A stretch of DNA of 64,000 nucleotides from Streptomyces sp. ITFR-16 (GTDB lineage: Bacteria; Actinomycetota; Actinomycetes; Streptomycetales; Streptomycetaceae). Position numbers and translations under genes: made by a program. Of this stretch, positions 8,547-16,852 are shown one piece after another (position 1 is the stretch's first letter; each line of letters begins with the position of its first letter). Location of the stretch: assembly GCF_031844705.1 (NCBI RefSeq), contig NZ_CP134609.1:620001-684000 (forward strand), in the 5' to 3' direction. The notes under the pieces were generated by a model. That model saw nothing but the letters and a program-made list of their open reading frames with translations, made no database searches and had not been told where the DNA came from.

Positions 8547-8844
8547 ACGTCCCCACGGCGTAGAAGGCCCACTGCTGCTTGTTGCGCATACCCACCAGCG
8601 CCGTCACCGCCACCAGGACGTCCAGGGCCAGCTTCACCGCCATCTTGGCGTCGATCACCGTCAGGTCGAGGGAGGTCCGGGTCCAGATGAGACCCGCGCC
8701 GGTGACGAGCTGGACGACCGCGCTGGTCGGCATGTAGCTGCCGGCCACCGGGTCCTTGCCTCTGAGCTGGAAGAAGATGCCGCCCAGCAGGGCGGCGAAC
8801 CCGAAGAGGTGGAAGACGAGGAACACGTACCGAAGAATCTCCAT
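8506..8844 (-). CDS. Small membrane protein, last gene of the ECF41 operon
   Basis: A 112-residue protein with four predicted membrane helices, ending with a long hydrophobic helix. The ATG at 8844 follows GGAGAGAG and gives the normal length for such proteins; an upstream in-frame start would add nine polar residues. It lies 57 bp downstream of the ECF41 sigma gene on the same strand, so it may be transcribed with it. No enzymatic motif is visible and the function is unknown. Confidence 0.7.
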   Translation of the reverse strand: MEILRYVFLVFHLFGFAALLGGIFFQLRGKDPVAGSYMPTSAVVQLVTGAGLIWTRTSLDLTVIDAKMAVKLALDVLVAVTALVGMRNKQQWAFYAVGTFTAGAAVVAVVWT

Positions 8845-8901
8845 GCCGGTGGTCTCTCTCCAGAGTCGCAACGGATTGACGGTTCACGAACTCCGGGGAG
8901 T

Positions 8902-9801
8902 TCACCGCAGGGTGAGCGGGGTCTCGGAGGTGATGCGGGACAGCTTCTCGGGGTTGCGGACGACGTAGAGGCCGGTGATACGGCCGGCCTCCACATGGAC
9001 CGCCAGGATGCTGTCCAGCTCGCCGTCCAGGTGGAGGGCCAGTGCGGGGCTGCCGTTGACCATGGCGGGGACGAAGGTGATCGGGATCCTGTTCCTGCCG
9101 AGACCGACGGTCAGAAGCCGGGCCACCTTGCCGGCGCCGACGATCGGCCGCAGCGCGGCGTGCTTCAGCCCGCCGCCGTCGCCCATGTAGACGACCTCGG
9201 GCGCGAGCACGTCGAGCAGCCCCTGCAGGTCCCCGCCCTCCAGCGCCCGCACGAACGACTCCACGGCCGCCCGTGTCTGACGCTGCGAAACCACCGCGCG
9301 AGGGCGCCGGGCGTCCACGTGCCGCCGGGCCCGGTGGGCGATCTGGCGGACGGCGGCCGGGGTCTTGTCGATCGCCTCGGCGATCTCGTCGTACCCGACG
9401 TCGAAGACCTCGCGCAGCACGAAGACGGCCCGCTCGGTCGGTGACAGCGTCTCCAGGACCAGCATCACCGCCATCGACACGCTCTCGGCGAGTTCGGCGT
9501 CCTGCGCCACGTCCGGCGTGGTCAGCAGCGGCTCGGGCAGCCACGGGCCCACGTACGACTCCTTGCGCCGGGACATCGCGCGCAGCCGGTTGAGCGCCTG
9601 CCGGGTCGTGATCCTGACCAAGTACGCCCGCTGGTCGCGCACTTGGCCGAGGTCGACCTCGACCCACCGCAGCCAGGTCTCCTGCAGGACGTCCTCGGCA
9701 TCGGCCGCCGAGCCGAGCATCTCGTACGCGACGGTGAAGAGCAGGTTGCGGTGGGCGACGAAGGTCTCGGTCGCCCGGTCGACAGCGCGATCATCACTCA
9801 T
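8902..9801 (-). CDS. ECF41-group sigma factor with SnoaL-like C-terminal domain
   Basis: A 299-residue extracytoplasmic-function sigma factor. Residues about 10-75 form sigma region 2 (AEDVLQETWLRW), about 115-165 region 4, and the rest a SnoaL-like domain. Two hallmarks of ECF41 are present: the linker WLPEPL and a C-terminal NPEKL (family NPDKL). In this group the fused domain controls activity in place of a separate anti-sigma factor. It is encoded 33 bp after a flavin oxidoreductase, the typical partner gene. It likely reads the promoter at 11075-11101. Confidence 0.92.
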   Translation of the reverse strand: MSDDRAVDRATETFVAHRNLLFTVAYEMLGSAADAEDVLQETWLRWVEVDLGQVRDQRAYLVRITTRQALNRLRAMSRRKESYVGPWLPEPLLTTPDVAQDAELAESVSMAVMLVLETLSPTERAVFVLREVFDVGYDEIAEAIDKTPAAVRQIAHRARRHVDARRPRAVVSQRQTRAAVESFVRALEGGDLQGLLDVLAPEVVYMGDGGGLKHAALRPIVGAGKVARLLTVGLGRNRIPITFVPAMVNGSPALALHLDGELDSILAVHVEAGRITGLYVVRNPEKLSRITSETPLTLR

Positions 9802-9834
9802 GACGCGATCATCTCCCCCTCGGCCGGGCCGGAT

Positions 9835-11037
9835 CTAGGAAATCCGTTCGACGGCCGGCGCCTCGGCGCGCAGGGCCGCCAACGCCTCACGGCGTCCGGC
9901 CCCGCCCTTCATCCGGTGCAGGCCGTACCCGCCGGGCCGGTGCGCCTCATCGGCCAGGTGCTTCACGACGCCCTTGCACACGGTCTCCTTCATCTTCGCG
10001 CCGAGGCGACCGCCGATGTGCAGCCACACCGCCACGTCCGACCGGTTGCCGAACTGGAAGATGCCGGTGTCCCGGCCCAGGCTGATGCACTGCGCCCCGA
10101 ACGACTGGTTCAGGGTCTCGGGCCGCTCCCCCGACAGCCGGCTGAGCACCGTGTCGGCGGCCCGCGCGCCCAGCGGCATCGCCGTCTGGCAGCTCATCCG
10201 CAGCGGGAGGCCGGAGGGCGCCGCCGAGTCCCCGGCCGCCACGATGCGGTCGTCGTCCACACTGGTCAGCGTCTCGTCCGTGAGCAGCCGACCCAGGGCA
10301 TCGACACTCAGCCCGCTGCGGGTGGCCAGGTCCGGAACCCCGAAGCCGGCGGTCCAGACGGTCACCGCGCTCGGCAGCTCCCGGCCGTCGGCGAGCCGCA
10401 CCGCCTCACGCGTCACCGCGGTCACCTCCGTGGTGGGACCCTCGACGACCTTCACCCCGAGCGCCGCGAGCCGCCGGGCGACCGACCGCCGCCCCCGCCG
10501 GTGGAGGTACGGACCGAGCACCCCACCGCAGACCAGGGTCACACGGCGGCCCTGCTCCGCCAGTTCGGCGGCGGTCTCGATGCCCGCCGGACCGGCTCCG
10601 ACGACCGTCACCGGGGCCGCCGCGGGCGCGGCGTCGAGGACCGGCAGCAGCCGCTGCGCCTCCTCCAGGACGGCGATCGGATGGGCGAACTCGGCCGCCC
10701 CCGGCACCTGCGGATCGGCGCTGCCGCTGCCCACCGCGTAGACCAGGTAGTCGTAGCCGACCGTGGCACCGCTCGCCAGCTCCACACCACGCCCGGCCGC
10801 GTCGATCCGCGTCACGCTGTCGACCACCAGCCGTACGCGCTCCGCCAGGACCTCCCGGTAGTCGACGGCAGCGGTCCCGGTCCCGCCCACCATCTGGTGC
10901 AGGCGGAGCCGGTGGACGAAGCCGGGGCGCGGATTGACCAGCGTCACGGTCACGTCGCCGCGCAGCGTCAGACGGTTGGCCGCCATGACGCCGGCGTACC
11001 CGCCGCCGATCACGACCACGTCGGTGTTCTCCACCAT
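9835..11037 (-). CDS. NAD(P)/FAD-dependent oxidoreductase (NDH-2-like), ECF41 partner
   Basis: A 400-residue two-dinucleotide-binding flavoprotein. The FAD motif GGGYAGV is at about residues 11-17 and the NAD(P) motif GAGPAGIETA near 146-155, followed by an AAGDSA segment near 270 that contacts FAD. ECF41 sigma genes are characteristically linked to oxidoreductase, epimerase or carboxymuconolactone decarboxylase genes, and this is the oxidoreductase type. It is the first gene of the operon behind the ECF41 promoter, so it is the most likely direct target of the sigma factor. Confidence 0.85.
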   Translation of the reverse strand: MVENTDVVVIGGGYAGVMAANRLTLRGDVTVTLVNPRPGFVHRLRLHQMVGGTGTAAVDYREVLAERVRLVVDSVTRIDAAGRGVELASGATVGYDYLVYAVGSGSADPQVPGAAEFAHPIAVLEEAQRLLPVLDAAPAAAPVTVVGAGPAGIETAAELAEQGRRVTLVCGGVLGPYLHRRGRRSVARRLAALGVKVVEGPTTEVTAVTREAVRLADGRELPSAVTVWTAGFGVPDLATRSGLSVDALGRLLTDETLTSVDDDRIVAAGDSAAPSGLPLRMSCQTAMPLGARAADTVLSRLSGERPETLNQSFGAQCISLGRDTGIFQFGNRSDVAVWLHIGGRLGAKMKETVCKGVVKHLADEAHRPGGYGLHRMKGGAGRREALAALRAEAPAVERIS

Positions 11038-11074
11038 GATGATGTCTCCCTCGTTTCGAGCGGTTCGAGCTCAA

Positions 11075-11101
11075 GACACCACCCGCACGCCCCCTGTGAC
11101 A
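11075..11101 (-). promoter_or_regulatory. ECF41-type promoter
   Basis: On the minus strand TGTCACA (11101-11095) is followed after 16 bp by TGTC (11078-11075). This matches the published ECF41 promoter of TGTCACA at -35 and CGTC at -10 with one difference. It stands 38 bp before the oxidoreductase start, so the operon is probably activated by its own sigma factor. Confidence 0.75.
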
Positions 11102-11130
11102 GCATGTGATCCAGAACACACCGGGGACGG

Positions 11131-12393
11131 CTACGCGGGAGGGCCCGCCGCCCCGGCGCCGCGCGGCGCCGACAGCCAGGCCCGGTAGCGGCGCAGCGCC
11201 CCGCGCTGCTTCCACTGATCGGAGAGCAGCGCGTACACCGGATGGATCCGGGGCCTGGGGTGCTTTCCACGGGCGAGGCGGGCCATCTGGTGGCGGACCT
11301 GAGCCATGCCGGCGGCCGAGGCGAGGACCTTGTCGGACCACGTCACCGGCGCCGGCTGCCGGCCGGCCTCCCTGTGGCCCCTCCAGCGGTCGGGCAGGTC
11401 GGGGGTGACGGCGAGGGCGGTGCCCATGCCGATGACCGCCACACCGCTGTCGAGGACCCGCTCCGCGGTGGCGCGCCGCGTGATTCCGCCGGTGAGCATC
11501 AGCGGCAGCGGGCTGGTCCTCACCAGGTCCTTCGCCAGGTCCAGGAAGTACGCCTCGCGCGCCTGGGTGCGCGCGTCGGCGGAGCGGCCGGTCATGGCCG
11601 GACTCTCGTAGCTCCCGCCGGACAGTTCGACCAGGTCGACACCGAGGGGTTCGAGCATCTCGATGACCTGGCGGGCGTCGTCGGCGTCGAAGCCGCCGCG
11701 CTGGAAGTCGGCGGAGTTGAGCTTGACCGCGACGGCGAAGGACGGCGAGACGGCGGCACGGACGGCGCGCACGACGTCGAGCAGCAGCCGGGCGCGGTTC
11801 TCCAGCGACCCGCCCCACCGGTCGGTGCGCTTGTTGACCAGGGGGGAAAGGAACTGCGAGAGCAGGTAGCCGTGGGCGGCGTGGATCTCCACGCCGTCGA
11901 AGCCGGCCTTCTCGGCACGGTGGGCCGTGACGGCGAAGCGGGTGACCGTGGCGTCGATCCGGTCGGGGGTCATGGCACTCGGGCGGCCGAAGCGGCCGCT
12001 GTGCCGGCCCAGGTCGACGCCGACGTCCGAGGGGCCCCACACGACGCCCGGCATGCCGGAGGCCACCTGCCGGCCGGGGTGGTTGATCTGCATCCACAGT
12101 TTGCCGCCGCCGGACTTGCCCGCCTCGGCCCAGTCGGCGAACGGCTTCAGCGGCGCGTGCTCGTCGAGCACGACACCTCCCGGGCCCGTCAGCGCCTCCG
12201 CGTGCACCATGACGTTGCCGGTGATCAGCAGTCCGGTGCCGCCGGCGGCCCAGCGCCGGTAGAGCGTCAGCAACCGCCGGCCGGGCAGCTGGCCGACCCC
12301 TGCCAGGTTCTCCTCCATCGCCGCCTTCGCGATCCGGTTGGCCAGCACCTGCCCGGAGCGCAGGGGCAGCGGCGAGAACAGCTCGCTGGTCAT
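11131..12393 (-). CDS. NADH:flavin oxidoreductase, Old Yellow Enzyme family
   Basis: A 420-residue FMN-dependent TIM-barrel enzyme of the OYE family, which typically reduces activated C=C bonds. The N-terminal pattern SPLPLRSG..LANRIAKAAM, an HAAHGYLLSQF active-site helix near residue 168 and RWGGSLENR are characteristic. It has no C-terminal FAD domain, unlike the FadH-type enzyme at 52.6 kb. The ATG follows AGAGGAG. It is divergent from the TetR gene with two operators between them, so it is the most direct candidate target of that regulator. Confidence 0.88.
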   Translation of the reverse strand: MTSELFSPLPLRSGQVLANRIAKAAMEENLAGVGQLPGRRLLTLYRRWAAGGTGLLITGNVMVHAEALTGPGGVVLDEHAPLKPFADWAEAGKSGGGKLWMQINHPGRQVASGMPGVVWGPSDVGVDLGRHSGRFGRPSAMTPDRIDATVTRFAVTAHRAEKAGFDGVEIHAAHGYLLSQFLSPLVNKRTDRWGGSLENRARLLLDVVRAVRAAVSPSFAVAVKLNSADFQRGGFDADDARQVIEMLEPLGVDLVELSGGSYESPAMTGRSADARTQAREAYFLDLAKDLVRTSPLPLMLTGGITRRATAERVLDSGVAVIGMGTALAVTPDLPDRWRGHREAGRQPAPVTWSDKVLASAAGMAQVRHQMARLARGKHPRPRIHPVYALLSDQWKQRGALRRYRAWLSAPRGAGAAGPPA

Positions 12394-12426
12394 CCCAACT
12401 CCTCTCTGTCGTCTCTGTCGCTTACG

Positions 12427-12445
12427 ATGTATGCATCGTTCACAT
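12427..12445. promoter_or_regulatory. 19-bp TetR-type operator E
   Basis: ATGTATGCATCGTTCACAT in the 95-bp region between the OYE gene and the TetR gene, 28 bp from operator F (start to start). The same spacing is seen for operators A and B. Confidence 0.8.
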
Positions 12446-12454
12446 TAGACGACG

Positions 12455-12473
12455 ATGTAAGCACTGCGAACAT
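12455..12473. promoter_or_regulatory. 19-bp TetR-type operator F
   Basis: ATGTAAGCACTGCGAACAT, ending 15 bp before the GTG of the TetR gene. It shares the ATGTAAGCAC half with the complement of operator C. It is the probable autoregulatory site. Confidence 0.8.
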
Positions 12474-12488
12474 TGAGGAGTGTGACCT

Positions 12489-13100
12489 GTGCCGCAGGCC
12501 AGCACGTATCACCACGGCGATCTGCGCGCTGCCTGCCTGCGTGCCGCACACGAGCTCCTCGAAGCGGACGGCAGCGCCGGCCTCTCGCTGCGCGCGGTCG
12601 CCCGGCGCGCCGGGGTGTCGGCGACGGCCCCCTACCGCCACTTCGCCGACCGCGACGCCCTCGTCTCCGCCGTGGCCGCCGAGGGCTACCGCGAACTCGC
12701 CGGACATCTGGCCGAGGCCCATCCCGCACCCTCGACGCCCGACGAACTCGCCTCGGTCGCCGTCGCCTACGTACGGTTCGCGCTGGAGCATCCGGCCCTG
12801 TTCCGGGTGATGTTCGCCGAGCCCTGCGACCCGACCAGCGAGGAACGGGTCGCCGCCACCGAGGCCATCTCCGCGTACGTCCGCGCCATCGTCCGCGCCA
12901 CCTTCCCCGGCGTGGACGCGGACGCCCTGTCGACGACGGTGTGGGCCCTGGTCCACGGCCTGGCGTTCCTGCACCTCGACGGCAAGCTCGACACCTCCAC
13001 CCCCGAGGTGGTCGCCACCCAGGTCCGCGCGGCCGTCAGCGCCCTGTTCGACGCCTCCCCGGCCCTGTCCCGGCAGGCCGGCGCCGGCGGCGGCTCCTAG
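12489..13100 (+). CDS. TetR-family regulator, likely controller of the 19-bp operators
   Basis: A 203-residue regulator. The N-terminal HTH covers about residues 25-50 (ARRAGVSATAPYRHFADRDAL), followed by a helical ligand-binding domain of the WHG type. The GTG start gives a normal N-terminus and is preceded by TTGAGGAG. It is divergent from the OYE gene. The two palindromes in that gap recur before the quinone reductase/esterase pair and before the decarboxylase-like/aldehyde dehydrogenase operon, which defines a putative local regulon. The effector is unknown, but an enone, aldehyde or ester is plausible. Confidence 0.88.
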   Translation: MPQASTYHHGDLRAACLRAAHELLEADGSAGLSLRAVARRAGVSATAPYRHFADRDALVSAVAAEGYRELAGHLAEAHPAPSTPDELASVAVAYVRFALEHPALFRVMFAEPCDPTSEERVAATEAISAYVRAIVRATFPGVDADALSTTVWALVHGLAFLHLDGKLDTSTPEVVATQVRAAVSALFDASPALSRQAGAGGGS

Positions 13101-13110
13101 GATCTGCGGC

Positions 13111-13482
13111 ATGGCGACACGACTCGTACAGATCACCATGAAGGCACAGGACGACTCCGCGCTCGGCCGGTTCTGGGCGGAGGCACTCGGCTGGGGCGTC
13201 GACAGCGAGGGACCCGGGGTCACCAACCTCGAACCCGTGGGCTTCACCTACCCCGACCCCGTGGCCGTCTGCATCGACATCGTCGCCGACCCGGAACCCA
13301 AGACGGCGAAGAACCGGGTGCACCTCGATCTGGCCAGCACGTCGGCCGCCCACCAGGCGGAGCTGGTCGCGCGCCTGAGGGAGCTCGGCGCGACACCGGC
13401 CGACGTGGGTCAGGGCGATGTCCCCTGGACGGTCCTGGCCGACCCGGAGGGCAACGAGTTCTGCCTCCTCACGCCCCGCTGA
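13111..13482 (+). CDS. VOC (glyoxalase/bleomycin-resistance-like) family protein
   Basis: A 123-residue single-domain protein of the vicinal-oxygen-chelate fold. The start TRLVQITMKAQD, the central NRVHLDLAS strand and the end PEGNEFCLL are the typical three landmarks in actinobacterial members. It follows the TetR gene by 10 bp and may be co-transcribed with it. The metal ligands are not all obvious, so catalysis cannot be assumed. Confidence 0.8.
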   Translation: MATRLVQITMKAQDDSALGRFWAEALGWGVDSEGPGVTNLEPVGFTYPDPVAVCIDIVADPEPKTAKNRVHLDLASTSAAHQAELVARLRELGATPADVGQGDVPWTVLADPEGNEFCLLTPR

Positions 13483-13527
13483 TCCCGAGCGGCATCGAGC
13501 GGCCGCCCCGGCGGCTCCCCGCAGGGA

Positions 13528-14619
13528 TCAGGTCGTCGTCGACGGCCTCCCGGCCGACGGCTTTTCGCGGAGCGCGTCGACGACCCCGCGTTCCAGCACC
13601 GCCGACTTGTTGATCAGAGTGCCCTTCCTGCCCATGATCGTGTCCCTGACGAGGTAGCTCCGCTCGCCCAGGTACTCCAGGCTCGCCGGGTCGAAGATCC
13701 AGGCGGTGCGCCAGCCGGCCCGGGTGTTGTCGCGGGCCACGCCGATCCCGTGCCGGCCGGCCGCGTCCACCGCGTCGGAGTCCACGGTCACACCGGGGAT
13801 CCTCGCCGCGGCCCTGTAGAGGGCGGCCGCGGTCCTCGGCGGCATCAGCGTCTCCCGCAGCAGCTCACCGATGGCGTCGAAGGCGTCCTGCGCCGGGTCC
13901 CGTTCCTCGGCCGGGGTGTCGCGCGCGTCCTGGTCCCGGGTGATCTCGGCGGCGAGCCGCCGGAGCAGGGCGTCCGGTTCGGTGGGAAGCGAGGCCAGCC
14001 AGGTGTACGTCGGCCGGTTGAGGCCCGCCGGGTAGCCGACGGCGGGCTCGCCGTCCGGGACCCCGACGGTGATCGGGACGTACGAGCCGTCCTCGTGGAT
14101 CAGGCCCTCGTCGATCACCGGTCCCGCCTTCTGCGCCGTCCAGACCTCGCGCTCGCGGGGCCCGGTCAGCTTCACCGGTCCGTCGAACGCGCCCTCGTTC
14201 TCGGTCCGCAGCGTCCTGACGTACACGAACTGACCGTCGGTGACCTTCTGTTCGTCCTTCTTCGCGGCGACCGAGGCGACCCGGTCGAGCAGCACGGCCG
14301 CGCCGTGCGGGGCCGTGGCCCGCGTACCCGTGCCTGCGGCGGCCGGTGCCGGAGCGTGGTCCTGGCCGGTGACGGCGAGCGTGGTCAGCAGCACCCCGCC
14401 CAGGGCCAGTCCGACGGCGGGAAACAGGACGGCGGGGCGCGGCAGGCGGGGCCGGGGGCGTGCGGTGGCGCGGTCGCCGTCCTGGTCGATCAGACGCATC
14501 AGGGTGTCCTTGTGGTGGAGATGACGGCCCGGGGGCAGGTCCCGTTCGGCCGGGGCCGGCAGCAGCCGGGCCAGTTCCTCGTGTTCGGCCCGCTCGGGGC
14601 CGGAGGTACGGTCGTTCAT
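13528..14619 (-). CDS. CU044_5270-type membrane protein coupled to an ECF sigma factor
   Basis: A 363-residue protein with a roughly 60-residue cytoplasmic start, one membrane helix at about residues 65-90 (PAVLFPAVGLALGG) and a large outer domain with repeated DPA/DAFDAI and DPASLEYLG patterns. This layout is shared by proteins annotated as the CU044_5270 family, usually next to ECF sigma genes. The ATG overlaps the sigma stop by 4 bp, so translation is coupled. An anti-sigma or signal-sensing role is inferred from context; no zinc HXXXCXXC motif is visible. Confidence 0.75.
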   Translation of the reverse strand: MNDRTSGPERAEHEELARLLPAPAERDLPPGRHLHHKDTLMRLIDQDGDRATARPRPRLPRPAVLFPAVGLALGGVLLTTLAVTGQDHAPAPAAAGTGTRATAPHGAAVLLDRVASVAAKKDEQKVTDGQFVYVRTLRTENEGAFDGPVKLTGPREREVWTAQKAGPVIDEGLIHEDGSYVPITVGVPDGEPAVGYPAGLNRPTYTWLASLPTEPDALLRRLAAEITRDQDARDTPAEERDPAQDAFDAIGELLRETLMPPRTAAALYRAAARIPGVTVDSDAVDAAGRHGIGVARDNTRAGWRTAWIFDPASLEYLGERSYLVRDTIMGRKGTLINKSAVLERGVVDALREKPSAGRPSTTT

Positions 14620-15317
14620 CGGGCTTCCTCCTGGACGGGCAGGGCCACGAATGGGGCCCTGCTCTCTACCTCTCCGCGGCGGGGACGGGGTTCCCTCCCG
14701 GATCCGGCCGCTTCCCCGGGGCGCCCCTCCCGCGCGGCCCCGTCCGGTGTCCGGCCGAGCTCTTCGTCGGTGAGCCGTCGCAGCCGGCCGCGGGCGCGCG
14801 ACAGCCGCGACCGCACGGTGCCCACCGGGATCCCGAGGGCTTCGGCGGCCTCGGCGTAGTCCAGCCCGGCCCAGACGCAGAGGGCCAGCACCTCGCGTTC
14901 CTGACGGCGCAGTCCGCCCAGCGCCTGCCGGACGGCGGCGAGCCGCCGGGTGTCGTCGACGCGTCCGGCCGTGGCCTCCGCGATGTCCGCCACCGGTTCC
15001 GGTGCGGGGCGGCGGGCGAGGAAGGCGAGGCGCCGGCCGAGGCCGCGGTTGGCGTTGCGGGCCTTGTTCGTGGCGATCCCGAACAGCCACGGCCGCAGCG
15101 AGTCGCCCTCAGCCTCGACGGCGTGCCGGGTGCGCCAGGCGGCCAGGAAGGTGTCGGACAGCACCTCCTCGGCCGTCGACCAGTCGCCGGTCAGCCGGTA
15201 GGCATGGTTGTAGACCGCCCGCGCGTACTCCTCGTAGAGCGCGGCGAACGCCTCGCGGTCGCCCGCCCTGATTCGTGCGCGCATGCGCTCCCGGTCTTCC
15301 TGTTCATCACATCTCAC
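14616..15317 (-). CDS. ECF sigma factor (RpoE-like)
   Basis: A 233-residue sigma-70-family protein. Region 2 contains AEEVLSDTFLAAW near residues 47-60 and region 4 contains YAEAAEALGIPVGTVRSRLSR near 150-170. The C-terminal 45 residues are arginine- and glycine-rich with no clear domain. The GTG at 15317 with GGAGAG upstream is preferred; a further in-frame ATG at 15284 would shorten it by 11 residues. It is co-translated with the downstream membrane protein. Confidence 0.85.
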   Translation of the reverse strand: MRCDEQEDRERMRARIRAGDREAFAALYEEYARAVYNHAYRLTGDWSTAEEVLSDTFLAAWRTRHAVEAEGDSLRPWLFGIATNKARNANRGLGRRLAFLARRPAPEPVADIAEATAGRVDDTRRLAAVRQALGGLRRQEREVLALCVWAGLDYAEAAEALGIPVGTVRSRLSRARGRLRRLTDEELGRTPDGAAREGRPGEAAGSGREPRPRRGEVESRAPFVALPVQEEAR

Positions 15318-15377
15318 ACCACCTTGCTCTCCGGCCGGACCTCGGGGTTCCCGTGACCCCCGCCACACCGCACACAC

Positions 15378-15416
15378 GCCCATCGGGCCGGCACGCGGCG
15401 TGCCGGCCCGATGGGC
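15378..15416 (-). terminator. Strong hairpin terminator of the chitinase gene
   Basis: A near-perfect inverted repeat with 17 to 19-bp GC-rich arms around a very small loop lies 21 bp past the chitinase stop and 61 bp upstream of the ECF sigma start. No T-run follows, as is usual in Streptomyces. It isolates the sigma gene from chitinase transcription. Confidence 0.85.
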
Positions 15417-15436
15417 GGAGGTCGGACCGGGTCAGG

Positions 15437-16672
15437 TCAGCAGGTGCCGAGGTCCTGCCAGACACCCCATTCGCCGGTGGTACCGGGCGTCTCGTTCTGC
15501 GTCCACCACTTGGCCTTCCAGGTGTGGCCCCCGTACGAGACGGTGTTGCCGGCCGTGTAGACGGCACTGCTGCTCCACGCCGACGCGGTGCAGCTGCCGC
15601 CGGTCGGCGGAGGGGTGGTCGGCGGCGTGGTGGTCGGCGGGGTGGTGGGCGGGGTGACGCCCGCGAACTTCACCGAGTACTTCGCGAAGTCCCAGTCCGC
15701 CTGGGCCACGCTGCTGCACGTGCCGGAGGTCTGGCCGTTGTTGTCGGGCGGGGTGCACTGACGGTCGCGGTTGAGGGACCAGAAGGTGAAGCGGTCCATG
15801 TGGTGGCTGGTGGCGTAGTCCAGGACGGTCTGGAAGTCGGCCTGCTTGAAGTACTCGCCGGTGTCGCTGCGGCCGTTCATGCCGGAGAACCCTTCGTGCG
15901 CGTACGCGGTCGCCGCGTCCCAGCCGAAGGTGGACTGCAGGATCCCGTTGAAGTTCGTCAGGGCGCTCGTCTGGGCGGCCGCCCCGTTGAACCCGCCGTC
16001 GAACGGCATGATGGAGAAGTTGTTCGGCGTGAAGCCCTGCGCCTTGGCCTCGTTGAGCATCTGCTTGCCGAACCAGCCGGTGCCGTCGGCGGTGCCCGCG
16101 GTGGTGACCGAGACGTAGAGGCCCGGGTTGTTCTGCTGGAGGATCTTGGCCGCGCCGATCTCGCGGGCGATGGCGGCCGTGTTCTCGTACTCCGGCTCCT
16201 CCAGGTCGAAGTCGATGGCCTTCAGCTGGTACTTGGTGATCACCTGCTGGTAGGCGGCCGCGGTGGAGGCCGCGTCGGAGCAGGTCTGGCCGAGCTTGGT
16301 GCCCCCGTACCCGCCGATGGAGACCGACACGTCACCGCCCTTGGCGCGGATCGCGCTGATGACGGATCCCACGGCGGTGTCCGACGAGACCGGCGACGTA
16401 CCGTCCCAGGTCGGTGTACAGCCGCCCCCGTTGGGCGCGAGGACGAACGCGAGCTGGAACGCCTTGAGGCCGGTGGCGTCCATGATGGCGCCCGCGTCCG
16501 GCGGGTTGTTGTCGTGCGGCATCAGATACGGCGCGGCGGCGTACCACCGGTTGCTGAGCGCGGTGGCGTCGGCGGACGCGCCCGAAGCCTGCTGTGCGGT
16601 GAAGGCGGCGAGACCTGTGGTGGCCAGGGCGGCGGTGGCCGCACCACAGAGCAGAGCGCGAAGTCGCTTCAT
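15437..16672 (-). CDS. Secreted chitinase, GH18 with C-terminal chitin-binding module
   Basis: A 411-residue extracellular enzyme. Residues 1-31 form a signal peptide (MKRLRALLCG, hydrophobic core, then an AxA-like site). A GH18 barrel spans about 35-335 with SIGGYGG near 118-124 and the catalytic DFDLE at 154-158, matching DxDxE with the last glutamate as acid. A Pro/Thr linker near 338-358 leads to a CBM5/12-type module rich in Trp (WSSSAVY, KWWTQNE). It hydrolyses chitin. A DasR-type element upstream suggests control by N-acetylglucosamine status. A hairpin terminator follows the gene. Confidence 0.93.
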   Translation of the reverse strand: MKRLRALLCGAATAALATTGLAAFTAQQASGASADATALSNRWYAAAPYLMPHDNNPPDAGAIMDATGLKAFQLAFVLAPNGGGCTPTWDGTSPVSSDTAVGSVISAIRAKGGDVSVSIGGYGGTKLGQTCSDAASTAAAYQQVITKYQLKAIDFDLEEPEYENTAAIAREIGAAKILQQNNPGLYVSVTTAGTADGTGWFGKQMLNEAKAQGFTPNNFSIMPFDGGFNGAAAQTSALTNFNGILQSTFGWDAATAYAHEGFSGMNGRSDTGEYFKQADFQTVLDYATSHHMDRFTFWSLNRDRQCTPPDNNGQTSGTCSSVAQADWDFAKYSVKFAGVTPPTTPPTTTPPTTPPPTGGSCTASAWSSSAVYTAGNTVSYGGHTWKAKWWTQNETPGTTGEWGVWQDLGTC

Positions 16673-16733
16673 GGGGACTCCAGTCGGGAGAAGGTGCCGC
16701 CAGAATCGAGGGATGGCGCATTCACGTCAATGA

Positions 16734-16749
16734 GTTGGCCTAGACCATT
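16734..16749 (-). promoter_or_regulatory. DasR-responsive element (dre) candidate
   Basis: The minus-strand sequence AATGGTCTAGGCCAAC differs little from the DasR consensus ACTGGTCTAGACCACT and keeps the TGGTCTAG core. It lies 62 bp before the chitinase start, the usual promoter-overlapping position. Only one copy was seen, whereas many streptomycete chitinase promoters have a 12-bp direct repeat. Confidence 0.75.
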
Positions 16750-16852
16750 GCGCTATCTTGAAGATTGCCGCGCCGGCCGCCGCCCCGCAGAGCCCGGGCG
16801 GGGGTGAACGGAGCCTCCTGCGTTGTCAGTGGCGTCCCCTAGGTTTGGCTCC

